Positions 43,055 to 51,902 of a DNA stretch of 64,000 nt are shown here, piece after piece. A model generated the notes under the pieces. It was not told the origin of the DNA and made no database searches. It was given only the letters and a program-made list of their open reading frames with translations. This stretch comes from Pseudomonas zanjanensis (GTDB lineage Bacteria > Pseudomonadota > Gammaproteobacteria > Pseudomonadales > Pseudomonadaceae): positions 372,001 through 436,000 of the forward strand of contig NZ_JABWRB020000002.1 in assembly GCF_014268745.2 (NCBI RefSeq), written 5' to 3'. Position 1 is the stretch's first letter. Every line of letters begins with the position of its first letter. The position numbers were made by a program, and so were the translations under genes.

Positions 43055-43165
43055 GTGGCGAGGGAGCTTGCTCCCGCTCGGCCGCGCAGCGGTCGTAAGA
43101 TTCGAAACCGCGCTGCGGTTGATGGGCCTGCTTCGCAGCCCAGCGGGAGCAAGCTCCCTCGCCAC
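43055..43165. repeat. REPIN of the GTGGCGAGGGAG family
   Basis: Direct GTGGCGAGGGAGCTTGCTCC and inverted copy ending CCCTCGCCAC, with a centre GC-rich and foldable, between cheV and fhpR. Confidence 0.9.
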
Positions 43166-43182
43166 AAAAGCACCTCCAACCA

Positions 43183-44739
43183 CTATTTCAGGCCAAGCCG
43201 TTTGGCCATCCGCCCCAGGTTCGCTCGGTCCAGCCCCAGCTCCCGGGCGGCGCTGGCCCAGTTGTGCTGGTGACGCTCCAGGCAGGCGGCGATCAGATTG
43301 CGTTGGAACGCGTCCACCGCTTCGCGCAAATCCCCCGTCACGCCTGGTGCGACCGGTGCCGGGTTGGGGGATGACGGTTCGGCGTTATCCACAGGGGCGT
43401 GGGGCAAATCCAGGTCCTGGGCGCTGAGGCTGAGGATTTTCGGGCGCGCCGGGTAGCGACCCAAGGCCTTCAGGGCGCTACGGCCGATCAGGTGTTCCAG
43501 TTCGCGCACGTTGCCCGGCCAGTCGTAGGCCAGCAATGCGGCCTGGGCGTCGCTGGTCAGGCGCAGGCTGCCCAGGCCCATGCGCGAACGATTCTGTTCG
43601 AGGAAGAAGCCGCTGAGCAGCAGCACGTCCCGCCCACGCTCACGCAGCGCCGGCACCTGCAAGGGATACACGCTCAAGCGATGATAGAAGTCGGCCCGGT
43701 AACGGCCGTTGCGCACTTCTTCGGCGAGGTCGCGATTGGTGGCGGCGATCAGGCGAACATCGACCCGGTGCTCCTTGTCCGAACCCAGGCGCTGCAGTTG
43801 GCCGCTTTGCAACACCCGCAGCAACTTGGCCTGGACAGTCAGGGACAGCTCACCCACCTCGTCGAGGAACAAGGTGCCGCCGTCGGCCAGTTCAAACTTG
43901 CCGCGGCGGTCGTTCGTGGCCCCAGTGAAGGCGCCCCGGACATGGCCGAAGAGTTCGCTTTCCACCAGCGTATCCGGCAGGGCGGCGCAGTTGAGGCTGA
44001 CCAGTGGCTGGCCGGCGCGTTTCGACGCGGCGTGGATGGCCTGGGCGACCAGTTCCTTGCCCACACCGGTTTCGCCGGTGATCAATACCGTCAGGTCGCT
44101 GCCGCCCACCAGCGTGATCTCTTCCACCAGGCGCTTGTGGGCCTTGCTCTGGCCGACCATGTCGCGGTGTTGCTGGCCGCTGGCCTGGCGATAGACCTCG
44201 GCGCGGCGATGTTCGTCCTCGGCTTTCAAGGCCAGGCGCTCGATGCGCTCGGCGGCGCTGACCGTGGCGGCGGCGAGGCTGGCGAAGGCTTGCAGGGCAC
44301 TGAGGTCGATGGGTTCGAAGCGCTCCGGGTCCAGCGAATCCAAGGTCAGCAGGCCCCAGGGGCGCTCGTCGATGAACAGTGGGCAACCCATGCAGTCATG
44401 AACTTCCAGATGCTTGGCCAGCCCCTCGACCAGCCCGTCGTAGGGATCGGGCAGGTCACTGTCAGCGGCGAAGCGGGTGGGGTGCGGGTTGGCCAGCAGC
44501 GCTTCGAAGCGCGGGTGTTCGCTGACCCGGAATCGCCGGCCCAGTGTATCGGTACTCAAGCCATCCACGGCGAGCGGCACCAGGCAATCTCCGTCCAGGC
44601 GCAACAACGCCGCCGCATCGCAGGGCAGCAGGGCGCGCAGGGTGCCGAGCAGGCGCCGATAACGTTCACCTTCAGGCAGTTCACGGGACAGGTCGGCCAC
44701 CAGCGGCAGCAGGGAGGTCAGCAGGGCGGTTGCGGTCAT
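43183..44739 (-). CDS. fhpR: NorR/FhpR-type sigma-54-dependent nitric-oxide-responsive activator
   Basis: A 518-residue sigma-54 activator. The N-terminal GAF domain (about 1-185) senses nitric oxide through a non-haem iron in the family. The AAA+ domain has Walker A GETGVGKE, GAFTGATNDRRGKF (the sigma-54 contact loop) and Walker B GGTLFLDEVGEL. The C-terminus ends with a Fis-like helix-turn-helix (NWASAARELGLDRANLGRMA). It diverges from hmp, as FhpR does from fhp in P. aeruginosa, and the intergenic region has matching sites (44754-44847). Confidence 0.95.
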   Translation of the reverse strand: MTATALLTSLLPLVADLSRELPEGERYRRLLGTLRALLPCDAAALLRLDGDCLVPLAVDGLSTDTLGRRFRVSEHPRFEALLANPHPTRFAADSDLPDPYDGLVEGLAKHLEVHDCMGCPLFIDERPWGLLTLDSLDPERFEPIDLSALQAFASLAAATVSAAERIERLALKAEDEHRRAEVYRQASGQQHRDMVGQSKAHKRLVEEITLVGGSDLTVLITGETGVGKELVAQAIHAASKRAGQPLVSLNCAALPDTLVESELFGHVRGAFTGATNDRRGKFELADGGTLFLDEVGELSLTVQAKLLRVLQSGQLQRLGSDKEHRVDVRLIAATNRDLAEEVRNGRYRADFYHRLSVYPLQVPALRERGRDVLLLSGFFLEQNRSRMGLGSLRLTSDAQAALLAYDWPGNVRELEHLIGRSALKALGRYPARPKILSLSAQDLDLPHAPVDNAEPSSPNPAPVAPGVTGDLREAVDAFQRNLIAACLERHQHNWASAARELGLDRANLGRMAKRLGLK

Positions 44740-44753
44740 AATGACTCCGTGTA

Positions 44754-44847
44754 GTCGAAACGACTATAAGGTGAGCCGTGTCGATATGACTACATTGTTT
44801 TTAACTTGTTGATATTAAAGATAAAAAAATATGGCACGGAAACTGAT
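44754..44847 (+). promoter_or_regulatory. NorR/FhpR sites and sigma-54 promoter of hmp
   Basis: Two inverted repeats of the NorR arrangement (4-3-4): GTCG-AAA-CGAC (44754-44764) and GTCG-ATA-TGAC (44780-44790). TGGCACG (44832-44838) with CTGAT at the -12 position resembles a sigma-54 -24/-12 promoter (consensus TGGCACG-N4-TTGCW); the -12 element deviates (GA for GC). A half-similar sequence ACTG-ATA-TGAC overlaps it at 44842-44852. The upstream bend region is AT-rich. Confidence 0.7.
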
Positions 44848-44891
44848 ATGACATAAGCAACTGTTATCGATCATACGCCAGGAGTCACCCT

Positions 44892-46073
44892 ATGCTCAGT
44901 CGAGAAGAACGCGCCATCATTCGCTCCACCGTGCCCTTGCTGGAAAGCGGTGGGGAGGCGCTGATCACTCACTTCTATCGCATGATGCTGTCCGAGTACC
45001 CTCAGGTCCGCCCGCTGTTCAACCAGGCTCACCAGGCCAGCGGCGACCAACCACGTGCCTTGGCCAACGGTGTATTGATGTATGCGCGGCACATCGACCA
45101 GCTTGACCAATTGGGCGACCTGGTGGCGAAAATCGTCAACAAGCACGTTGCCCTGCAGATCCTGCCGCAACATTACCCGATTGTCGGTGCGTGCCTGCTG
45201 CGGGCGATTGCTGAGGTGCTGGGCGAAGAAATCGCCACCCCCGAAGTGATCGCGGCATGGGGCGCTGCCTACAACCAGCTAGCGGATATCCTGATCGGCG
45301 CCGAAGCCGACATGTACGACAAGAAGGCCGAGGCGCTGGGCGGCTGGCGTGGCGAGCGCGAGTTCATCCTGGCGGCCAAGGTCCAGGAAAGCGCGGAAAT
45401 CACCTCGTTCTACTTCGAGCCGGCGGACAAGGGCCCGATCCTGATGGCCGAGCCGGGCCAGTACATCGGCATGAAGCTCGTGCTCGATGGCGAGGAAGTG
45501 CGCCGCAACTATTCGCTGTCGGCCCTGGCGGACAATGGCCAGTACCGGATCAGCGTCAAGCGCGAGCCGGGCGGGCGGGTGTCGAACTTCCTGCATCATC
45601 ATTTTGAGGTCGGCAGTCGCATCCAGTTGTTCCCGCCGTCCGGGGACTTCTACCTGACTGCCAGCGAAAAACCGTTGGTGCTGATCAGCGGCGGCGTTGG
45701 TATTACCCCGACCCTGTCCATGTTGCAGGCAGCACTGCAAACCGAGCGGCCGGTGCATTTCATTCACTGCGCACGTAACGGCCGCGTCCATGCCTTCCGT
45801 GACTGGATCGACGATCTGGCCAAGCGGCATCCGCAACTCAAGCGCTTCTACTGCTACGACGAAGACGACGGGGTAAGCCCGGCGGCGGACAAGGTGGGGC
45901 TGTTGAGCCAGGAGCAACTGGCGCAGTGGCTACCGGAGCAGCGTGACCTGGACGCCTATTTCCTAGGGCCGAAGGGCTTCATGGGCGCCGTCAAGCGCCA
46001 CCTCAAGGCCCTGGGCGTGCCCGACCGGCAGAGCCGCTACGAGTTCTTCGGCCCGGCGGCGGCGCTGGAATAA
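44892..46073 (+). CDS. hmp: Nitric oxide dioxygenase (flavohaemoprotein)
   Basis: A 393-residue protein with a globin domain (about 1-140, heme His in NKHVALQILPQHYPIVG), an FAD domain (RRNYSLSALADNGQYRISVK) and an NAD domain (LISGGVGITPTLSML). It oxidises nitric oxide to nitrate using O2 and NAD(P)H. Length is typical. Divergent from fhpR; predicted to be switched on by nitric oxide through sigma-54. Strong AGGAG site before the ATG. Confidence 0.97.
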   Translation: MLSREERAIIRSTVPLLESGGEALITHFYRMMLSEYPQVRPLFNQAHQASGDQPRALANGVLMYARHIDQLDQLGDLVAKIVNKHVALQILPQHYPIVGACLLRAIAEVLGEEIATPEVIAAWGAAYNQLADILIGAEADMYDKKAEALGGWRGEREFILAAKVQESAEITSFYFEPADKGPILMAEPGQYIGMKLVLDGEEVRRNYSLSALADNGQYRISVKREPGGRVSNFLHHHFEVGSRIQLFPPSGDFYLTASEKPLVLISGGVGITPTLSMLQAALQTERPVHFIHCARNGRVHAFRDWIDDLAKRHPQLKRFYCYDEDDGVSPAADKVGLLSQEQLAQWLPEQRDLDAYFLGPKGFMGAVKRHLKALGVPDRQSRYEFFGPAAALE

Positions 46074-46657
46074 GGTCGCGGCAAGCCGGGAGACCGGGTT
46101 GCCTTCATCGCGAGCAGGCTCGCTCCCACAAGGGATTTGCACAGGTCTGACGGCCAGCACAGATCCAGGGTGGGAGCGAGCCTGCTCGCGAAGACGTCGG
46201 CACATCCGACATCAATGCAGGCGGATCTACCGCTTTCGCGAGCAAGCCCGCTCCCACAGGGGAATTGCGGTGGACACAATTCCTGTGAGCACCACAAAAA
46301 ACTGTGGGAGCGAGCCTGCTCGCGAAGGCGGTAGTACAGCCAGCTTATTCACTGACTGACCCACCGCCATCGCGAGCAAGCTCAGCTCCCACAGGGATTT
46401 GTGATGAGTACGATATCTGTGAGCAACCCGCAAACCCATGTGGGAGCCGAGCTTGCTCGCGATGGCGGCCGCAGCTCCACCCCTGTCCAACTGACCCGCA
46501 TTAATCCCCGCTTAACCTTCTTGCGCTCTATTCCCTTCAATTGTCGACGCCCGCTGCTCGTTCACTGTCATGGTCAGCGTGTAGACTTCGGTACGTCCGA
46601 TCGCGCGCCGGGTGTTGCGAGGCTGCGCGTCGATCCATACAGACAAAGGGAAACGCA
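46074..46657. repeat. REP/REPIN cluster between hmp and dsbB
   Basis: No gene in this 580-base stretch. Six REP sequences of the GTGGGAGCGGGC family lie in alternating orientation at about 46109-46130, 46170-46193, 46235-46258, 46303-46326, 46370-46393 and 46440-46463, which pair as three REPINs. The fifth copy has one inserted base (GCAAGCTCAGCTCCC) and the sixth a matching extra C, suggesting a compensating change that keeps the hairpin paired. After 46470 there is only the dsbB promoter region with an AAAGGG site. Confidence 0.9.
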
Positions 46658-47167
46658 ATGAGTGAGGAAATGATGCGGCTGGGCCGCGAGCGGCGCTATC
46701 TGGTGCTGCTGGGGCTGATCTGCCTGGCACTGATCGGTGGTGCGCTGTACATGCAGGTGGCCCTCGGCGAGGCGCCGTGCCCGCTGTGTATCCTGCAACG
46801 CTATGCGTTGTTGCTGATCGCGATTTTCGCCTTCATCGGCGCCGCCATGCGCACCCGCCGCAGCCTGACGATCTTCGAAGGCCTGGTGGTGCTCTGCGCC
46901 CTGGCCGGGGCCGGTGTAGCCGGGCATCACGTGTACACCCAGTTCTTCCCCGCGGTCAGTTGCGGTATCGATGTCTTGCAACCGATTGTCGATGACCTGC
47001 CGCTGGCGAAGATCTTTCCGCTGGGGTTCCAGGTCGACGGTTTTTGCTCCACGCCCTACCCACCGATCCTGGGCCTGTCCCTGGCGCAATGGGCACTGGT
47101 GGCCTTCGTGTTGACGGTGGTGCTGGTGCCATTGCTGGTGTCGCGTAACCGCAAAACGCTTCGCTGA
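46658..47167 (+). CDS. dsbB: Disulphide bond formation protein B
   Basis: A 169-residue inner-membrane protein with four hydrophobic segments. The first periplasmic loop has the redox pair in EAPCPLCILQRYA. The second has SCGIDVLQP and VDGFCSTPYPP. DsbB reoxidises DsbA using quinone. Start at the ATG following an AAAGGG site; upstream in-frame ATG at 46541 rejected. A terminator follows. Confidence 0.94.
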   Translation: MSEEMMRLGRERRYLVLLGLICLALIGGALYMQVALGEAPCPLCILQRYALLLIAIFAFIGAAMRTRRSLTIFEGLVVLCALAGAGVAGHHVYTQFFPAVSCGIDVLQPIVDDLPLAKIFPLGFQVDGFCSTPYPPILGLSLAQWALVAFVLTVVLVPLLVSRNRKTLR

Positions 47168-47179
47168 AACGCCTCAATG

Positions 47180-47218
47180 AAACGCCCCGGTTTCTCCCTT
47201 GGAGAGCCGGGGCGTTTT
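47180..47218 (+). terminator. Intrinsic terminator after dsbB
   Basis: AAACGCCCCGG (47180-47190), loop, CCGGGGCGTTTT (47207-47218), with a T-run. Confidence 0.9.
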
Positions 47219-47943
47219 CTGTTTCACCCCTGAGCCGGAGCGTCCTTGATCCGAGGCAAGAATGACCTGCGACAACGTGCGACACGTTGTCACATATCTT
47301 GCGACGCTCAGCCTTTCCGACGGCGGTTAAACGCTCATTCCTGTAACAAAAAAACGTCTGGTTTCGCAGCCAGCGTCTCGCTTGCAGCAGGCATTTTTAA
47401 CAGCGCGGCGTCAGGCGGCGCAGGCCCCTGAAAATGGGCGCTTGCCGGACAAAAAAGCTCTTGAGAATCGGCTCGAGCTGTCTAAATCGGGCGTAGTAGA
47501 CCTACGTTTTTTGGGGTTCTTGTTGAGAATGAATTTCGATAAGATGCTGGCCCGTTGCAATATCAGCAAGAGATTGTTGCCGGATCGGATAAAAATTATT
47601 TCGGGATGAGACATGGTCTACAGCGCGTCACCTCACTACAATCGCCCGCACCGATTTTCCGACCCGGCTCAAGCTTGAGCACGAGAGTGGTCGAAGGGCG
47701 CCAGCGCCCCATGCGACCCCAGGTGTCGGTGCCTCCAACTATCCGCACCAAATGGAATTGGGCTTGAACTAGGCCTTTTGACCAACGAATAAGAACTCAC
47801 TGCTGGCCCAGGATGTGTCGAACAGCCGCTGACGTTCGACGGGCAGCCCTTATTCAATCCAAGAAAATGCCAACCCTTGGCAGGGTGAAGTGTTGGCGAT
47901 CAAAACCCAACTGCATTGCGCAAGCTGCTTTAGAGGTCGTGAG
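47219..47943. other. Long gene-free leader before cyoA with a 21-bp palindrome and Fur-like site
   Basis: About 725 bases without a recognisable gene. It holds a perfect palindrome, GACAACGTG-N3-CACGTTGTC (47271-47291), and the sequence GAGAATGAATTTCGATAAG (47525-47543), which agrees with the Fur consensus at 11 of 19 positions by eye. No open frame here shows family likeness. The long distance suggests a distal cyo promoter or an untranslated leader. The last bases contain GAGGTCGTGAG as the cyoA ribosome-binding site. Confidence 0.55.
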
Positions 47944-48891
47944 ATGAGTAAAAACAGGTACCCCCGATTACTAGGCTTGTTGCCGCTGCTCGGCACGTTG
48001 CTGCTGGGAGGCTGCAACATGACCTTGCTCGATCCCAAGGGCCAGGTCGGCCTGGATGAACGAAACCTGATCATCACCGCCACGCTGCTGATGTTGCTGG
48101 TCGTTGTGCCGGTTATCGTCATGACCTTCCTGTTCGCCTGGAAGTACCGCGCAACCAACACCCAGGCCACCTACACGCCGAAGTGGTCGCATTCGACCAA
48201 GATCGAAGTGGCGGTGTGGACCATTCCGGTGCTGATCATCATTGCCCTGGGTTATGTCACCTACAAGTCGACCCACGCCCTGGACCCTTATCGTCCGCTT
48301 GAATCCGACGTCAAGCCGATCACCATCGAAGTGGTCTCGATGGACTGGAAGTGGCTGTTCATCTATCCGGAACAAGGCATCGCCACGGTCAACAAGATCG
48401 TGTTCCCGGCCCACACGCCGATCAACTTCAAGGTCACCTCCGACACCGTGATGAACTCGTTCTTCATCCCGGGCCTGGGCGGCCAGATCTATGCGATGGC
48501 CGGCATGCAGACCAAGCTGCACCTGATCGCCAACCAGAACACCGAACTTGAAGGTATCTCCGCCAACTACAGCGGCGCGGGTTTCACCGGCATGAAGTTC
48601 AAAGCGACCGCCACCACCCAGGAAGAATTCGACGCCTGGGTCAACGAAGTGAAGAAGGCACCTAAACAGCTTGAAAAAGCTGAATACGAAGCCCTTTCCA
48701 AGCCGAGCCAGAACAACCCAGTCGAACTCTACTCGTCGGTTACGCCGAACCTGTTCCAGACCATCATCGACAAGTATGAAGGGATGAATCCGGGCAAGCC
48801 GATGCACCACGAGAAGAAAGACAAGGAAGTGGCTCACAACATGGAAGGGATGGACATGAGCTCGCATTCAGCTGCCGGGGCAGAGGAGTAA
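47944..48891 (+). CDS. cyoA: Cytochrome bo3 ubiquinol oxidase subunit II
   Basis: A 315-residue lipoprotein. The lipobox is LLGGC (Cys about residue 24). Two transmembrane helices follow (LIITATLLMLLVVVPVIVMT and VAVWTIPVLIIIALGYVTYK), then a cupredoxin domain. The CuA cysteines of cytochrome c oxidases are absent, as expected for a quinol oxidase. Start at the ATG at 47944, with GAGGTC upstream; the in-frame ATG at 47890 would place extra residues before the signal peptide. First gene of cyoABCDE. Expected to be regulated by oxygen and possibly iron. Confidence 0.97.
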   Translation: MSKNRYPRLLGLLPLLGTLLLGGCNMTLLDPKGQVGLDERNLIITATLLMLLVVVPVIVMTFLFAWKYRATNTQATYTPKWSHSTKIEVAVWTIPVLIIIALGYVTYKSTHALDPYRPLESDVKPITIEVVSMDWKWLFIYPEQGIATVNKIVFPAHTPINFKVTSDTVMNSFFIPGLGGQIYAMAGMQTKLHLIANQNTELEGISANYSGAGFTGMKFKATATTQEEFDAWVNEVKKAPKQLEKAEYEALSKPSQNNPVELYSSVTPNLFQTIIDKYEGMNPGKPMHHEKKDKEVAHNMEGMDMSSHSAAGAEE

Positions 48892-48894
48892 ACG

Positions 48895-50925
48895 ATGTTA
48901 GGTAAATTAAGTTGGGAAGCGATCCCGTTCCACGAGCCGATTGTCATGGTGACCCTCGCCATCATCGCGCTCGGTGGTCTGGCATTGTTCGCCGGTATCA
49001 CTTATTTCAAGAAGTGGACCTACCTGTGGACAGAGTGGCTGACCTCGGTCGATCACAAGAAAATCGGCGTGATGTACATCATCGTCGCCATGGTCATGCT
49101 GCTGCGCGGTTTTGCCGACGCCATCATGATGCGTACCCAGTTGGCCATGGCCACCGAGGGTTCGCCTGGCTACCTGCCGCCTGAACACTATGACCAGATC
49201 TTCACCGCCCACGGTGTGATCATGATCATCTTCATGGCGATGCCATTCTTCACCGGCCTGATGAACCTTGCAGTGCCGCTGCAGATCGGCGCGCGCGACG
49301 TTGCCTATCCGTTCCTGAACTCCCTCAGCTTCTGGCTGTTGGTGTCCGGCGTGGTGCTGATCAACGTGTCCCTGGGTGTCGGCGAATTCGCCAAGACCGG
49401 CTGGGTTGCCTATCCGCCGTTGTCGGGGCTGCAATACAGTCCGGGCGTGGGGGTGGATTACTACATCTGGGCGCTACAGCTATCCGGGTTGGGGACAACG
49501 CTGACGGGGGTCAACTTCCTGGCCACCGTGCTGAAGATGCGTACCCCTGGCATGAAGTTGATGGACATGCCGATCTTCACCTGGACCTGCACCTGGGCCA
49601 ACGTGCTGATCGTCGCTTCGTTCCCGATCCTCACCGCTACCCTGGCGCTGCTGACGCTTGACCGCTACATGGATTTCCACATTTTCACCAATGAACTGGG
49701 TGGAAATCCGATGATGTACGTCAACCTGTTCTGGGCCTGGGGTCACCCCGAGGTGTACATCCTGATCCTGCCGGCGTTCGGTATTTTCTCCGAAGTCATC
49801 TCGACCTTCTCCGGCAAGAAGCTGTTTGGCCACCACTCGATGATCTACGCTTCCGGCGCGATCTCGGTACTGGGCTTCATGGTCTGGCTGCACCACTTCT
49901 TCACCATGGGCTCGGGGGCCAGCGTCAACGCCTTCTTCGGCCTGGCGACGATGCTGATCTCGATCCCGACGGGTGTGAAGCTGTTCAACTGGCTGTTCAC
50001 CATCTACCAGGGCCGCCTGCGTTTCACCAGCCACGTGCTGTGGACCCTGGGCTTCATGGTGACCTTCGCCATCGGCGGCATGACCGGCGTCCTGCTGGCC
50101 ATCCCGGGTGCCGACTTCGTGTTGCACAACAGCCTGTTCGTGATCGCGCACTTCCATAACGTGATCATCGGCGGCGCCGTGTTCGGCTACATCGCAGGCT
50201 TTGCGTTCTACTTCCCGAAAGCGTTCGGCTTCAAGCTGCACGAAGGTTGGGGCAAGGCAGCGTTCTGGTTCTGGATCTCGGGCTTCTTCGTCGCGTTCAT
50301 GCCGCTCTATGCACTGGGCTTCATGGGCATGACCCGTCGCCTGAACGCCACCACCAACCCTGAGTGGGTGCCGTACCTGTACGTCGCCATGTTCGGCGCG
50401 GTGATGATCGCGGTCGGTATCGCCTGCCAGTTGATCCAGCTGTACGTCAGCGTGCGTGATCGCAAGAAACCGGAAAACATGTGCGAACACGGTGACCCGT
50501 GGAATGCCCATACCCTGGAATGGTCGACTTCGTCGCCACCACCGTTCTACAACTTTGCCGTGCTGCCGAAAGCGGAAACCATCGACCCGTTCACCGAAGC
50601 CAAGGAAGCCGGTACCGCGTACCAGGTTCCGGCCAAGTACGAGCCGATCCACATGCCCAACAACACCGCCACCGGTGTGGTCATGGGCGCACTGTTGACC
50701 GTGTTCGGTTTCGCGATGATCTGGCACATCTGGTGGCTGGCCATCGTCAGCCTGGTCGGCACCGTGGCGTATTTCGTGATCCATGCCGCCCGTGACGATC
50801 AGGGCTACATGGTGCCGGTGGATGTCATCGAACGCATCGAAGCCGAGCAGCACAAGCGCCTGGTCGCGGCCGGGAAAGTCCCCGCCACCGCCACCCGTGT
50901 TGAAACCTCGTTGGAACAGGCTTAA
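48895..50925 (+). CDS. cyoB: Cytochrome bo3 ubiquinol oxidase subunit I
   Basis: A 676-residue haem-copper oxidase catalytic subunit with about 15 helices. Haem and copper ligands lie in FTAHGVIMIIFMAMPF, WAWGHPEVYILILPAFG (His-Tyr crosslink pair), WLHHFFT and NSLFVIAHFHNVIIGG. It reduces O2 to water and pumps protons. The gene follows cyoA after 3 bases. Confidence 0.98.
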   Translation: MLGKLSWEAIPFHEPIVMVTLAIIALGGLALFAGITYFKKWTYLWTEWLTSVDHKKIGVMYIIVAMVMLLRGFADAIMMRTQLAMATEGSPGYLPPEHYDQIFTAHGVIMIIFMAMPFFTGLMNLAVPLQIGARDVAYPFLNSLSFWLLVSGVVLINVSLGVGEFAKTGWVAYPPLSGLQYSPGVGVDYYIWALQLSGLGTTLTGVNFLATVLKMRTPGMKLMDMPIFTWTCTWANVLIVASFPILTATLALLTLDRYMDFHIFTNELGGNPMMYVNLFWAWGHPEVYILILPAFGIFSEVISTFSGKKLFGHHSMIYASGAISVLGFMVWLHHFFTMGSGASVNAFFGLATMLISIPTGVKLFNWLFTIYQGRLRFTSHVLWTLGFMVTFAIGGMTGVLLAIPGADFVLHNSLFVIAHFHNVIIGGAVFGYIAGFAFYFPKAFGFKLHEGWGKAAFWFWISGFFVAFMPLYALGFMGMTRRLNATTNPEWVPYLYVAMFGAVMIAVGIACQLIQLYVSVRDRKKPENMCEHGDPWNAHTLEWSTSSPPPFYNFAVLPKAETIDPFTEAKEAGTAYQVPAKYEPIHMPNNTATGVVMGALLTVFGFAMIWHIWWLAIVSLVGTVAYFVIHAARDDQGYMVPVDVIERIEAEQHKRLVAAGKVPATATRVETSLEQA

Positions 50926-50928
50926 ACC

Positions 50929-51555
50929 ATGTCGAACTTAGTGACCAATGTTGGACACGCCCATGGTCATGACCATGGGCACGATGACCATCACCACGAC
51001 TCGGGCGAGATGACCGTATTCGGTTTCTGGCTCTACCTGATGACCGACTGCATTCTGTTTGCGTCGATCTTCGCGGTGTACGCGGTGCTGGTTAACAACG
51101 TCGCCGGTGGCCCGTCGGGCCACGAAATCTTCGAACTGCCTTATGTACTGGGCGAAACCGCGCTGCTGCTGTTCAGTTCGATCACCTACGGCTTCGCCAT
51201 GCTGGCGTTGTTCAAGGGCAAGAAAACCCAGGTCCTGGGCTGGTTGGCCATGACGTTCCTGCTGGGCGCCGGCTTTATCGCCATGGAGATCAACGAGTTC
51301 CATATCCTGATCGCCGAAGGCTACGGCCCTAGCCGCAGCGGCTTCCTGTCCGGGTTCTTCACCCTGGTCGGCACCCACGGCCTGCACGTGACCAGCGGCC
51401 TGATCTGGATGGCGATCATGATGTACCAGGTCCAGAAAAACGGCCTGACCGCCACCAACAAGACGCGCCTGAGCTGCCTGAGCCTGTTCTGGCACTTCCT
51501 GGACGTGGTGTGGATCTGCGTATTCACCGTTGTTTATCTGATGGGGACCCTGTAA
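50929..51555 (+). CDS. cyoC: Cytochrome bo3 ubiquinol oxidase subunit III
   Basis: A 208-residue protein with five helices and a histidine-rich N-terminus (HAHGHDHGHDDHHHDSGEMT). MNEFHILIAEGYGPSRSGFLSGFF-type core is present as EINEFHILIAEGYGPSRSGF, and GTHGLHVTSGLIWM is the family signature. It stabilises subunit I. Start 3 bases after cyoB. Confidence 0.97.
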   Translation: MSNLVTNVGHAHGHDHGHDDHHHDSGEMTVFGFWLYLMTDCILFASIFAVYAVLVNNVAGGPSGHEIFELPYVLGETALLLFSSITYGFAMLALFKGKKTQVLGWLAMTFLLGAGFIAMEINEFHILIAEGYGPSRSGFLSGFFTLVGTHGLHVTSGLIWMAIMMYQVQKNGLTATNKTRLSCLSLFWHFLDVVWICVFTVVYLMGTL

Positions 51556-51891
51556 ATGGCTAACGCACATTCCCATGATGGCCATGACGCCGGCCACGGC
51601 AGCGTCAAGTCCTACGCCATCGGTTTCATCCTGTCGGTGATCCTGACCGTCATTCCGTTCGGCCTGGTGATGTACCCGTCGCTGCCCAAGACCCTGACCC
51701 TGTGGATCATCCTGATCTTCGCCGTGGTCCAGGTACTGGTGCACCTGGTGTACTTCCTGCACCTGGACCGCTCCGCTGCCCAACGTAACAACGTGGTCGC
51801 GTTTGTGTTTGCCGCGATCGTGATTGTCCTGCTGGTCGGCCTGTCGTTGTGGATCATGTTCAGCATCCACACCAACATGATGGCGCACTGA
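51556..51891 (+). CDS. cyoD: Cytochrome bo3 ubiquinol oxidase subunit IV
   Basis: A 111-residue protein with three helices and a His-rich start (MANAHSHDGHDAGHG). FFLHLDRSAAQRNNVVAFVF-type segment (YFLHLDRSAAQRNN) is the subunit IV signature. It begins right after the cyoC stop codon. Confidence 0.97.
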   Translation: MANAHSHDGHDAGHGSVKSYAIGFILSVILTVIPFGLVMYPSLPKTLTLWIILIFAVVQVLVHLVYFLHLDRSAAQRNNVVAFVFAAIVIVLLVGLSLWIMFSIHTNMMAH

Positions 51892-51902
51892 GGAAAGTCC
51901 GG

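Noticed and set aside
44842..44852. Third NorR-like site ACTG-ATA-TGAC
   Set aside because: It overlaps the presumed sigma-54 -12 element and only its right half fits; more likely coincidence.
47382..47767. Short plus-strand frames in the leader before cyoA
   Set aside because: No family likeness, unconvincing ribosome-binding sites; the region is better read as a non-coding leader.
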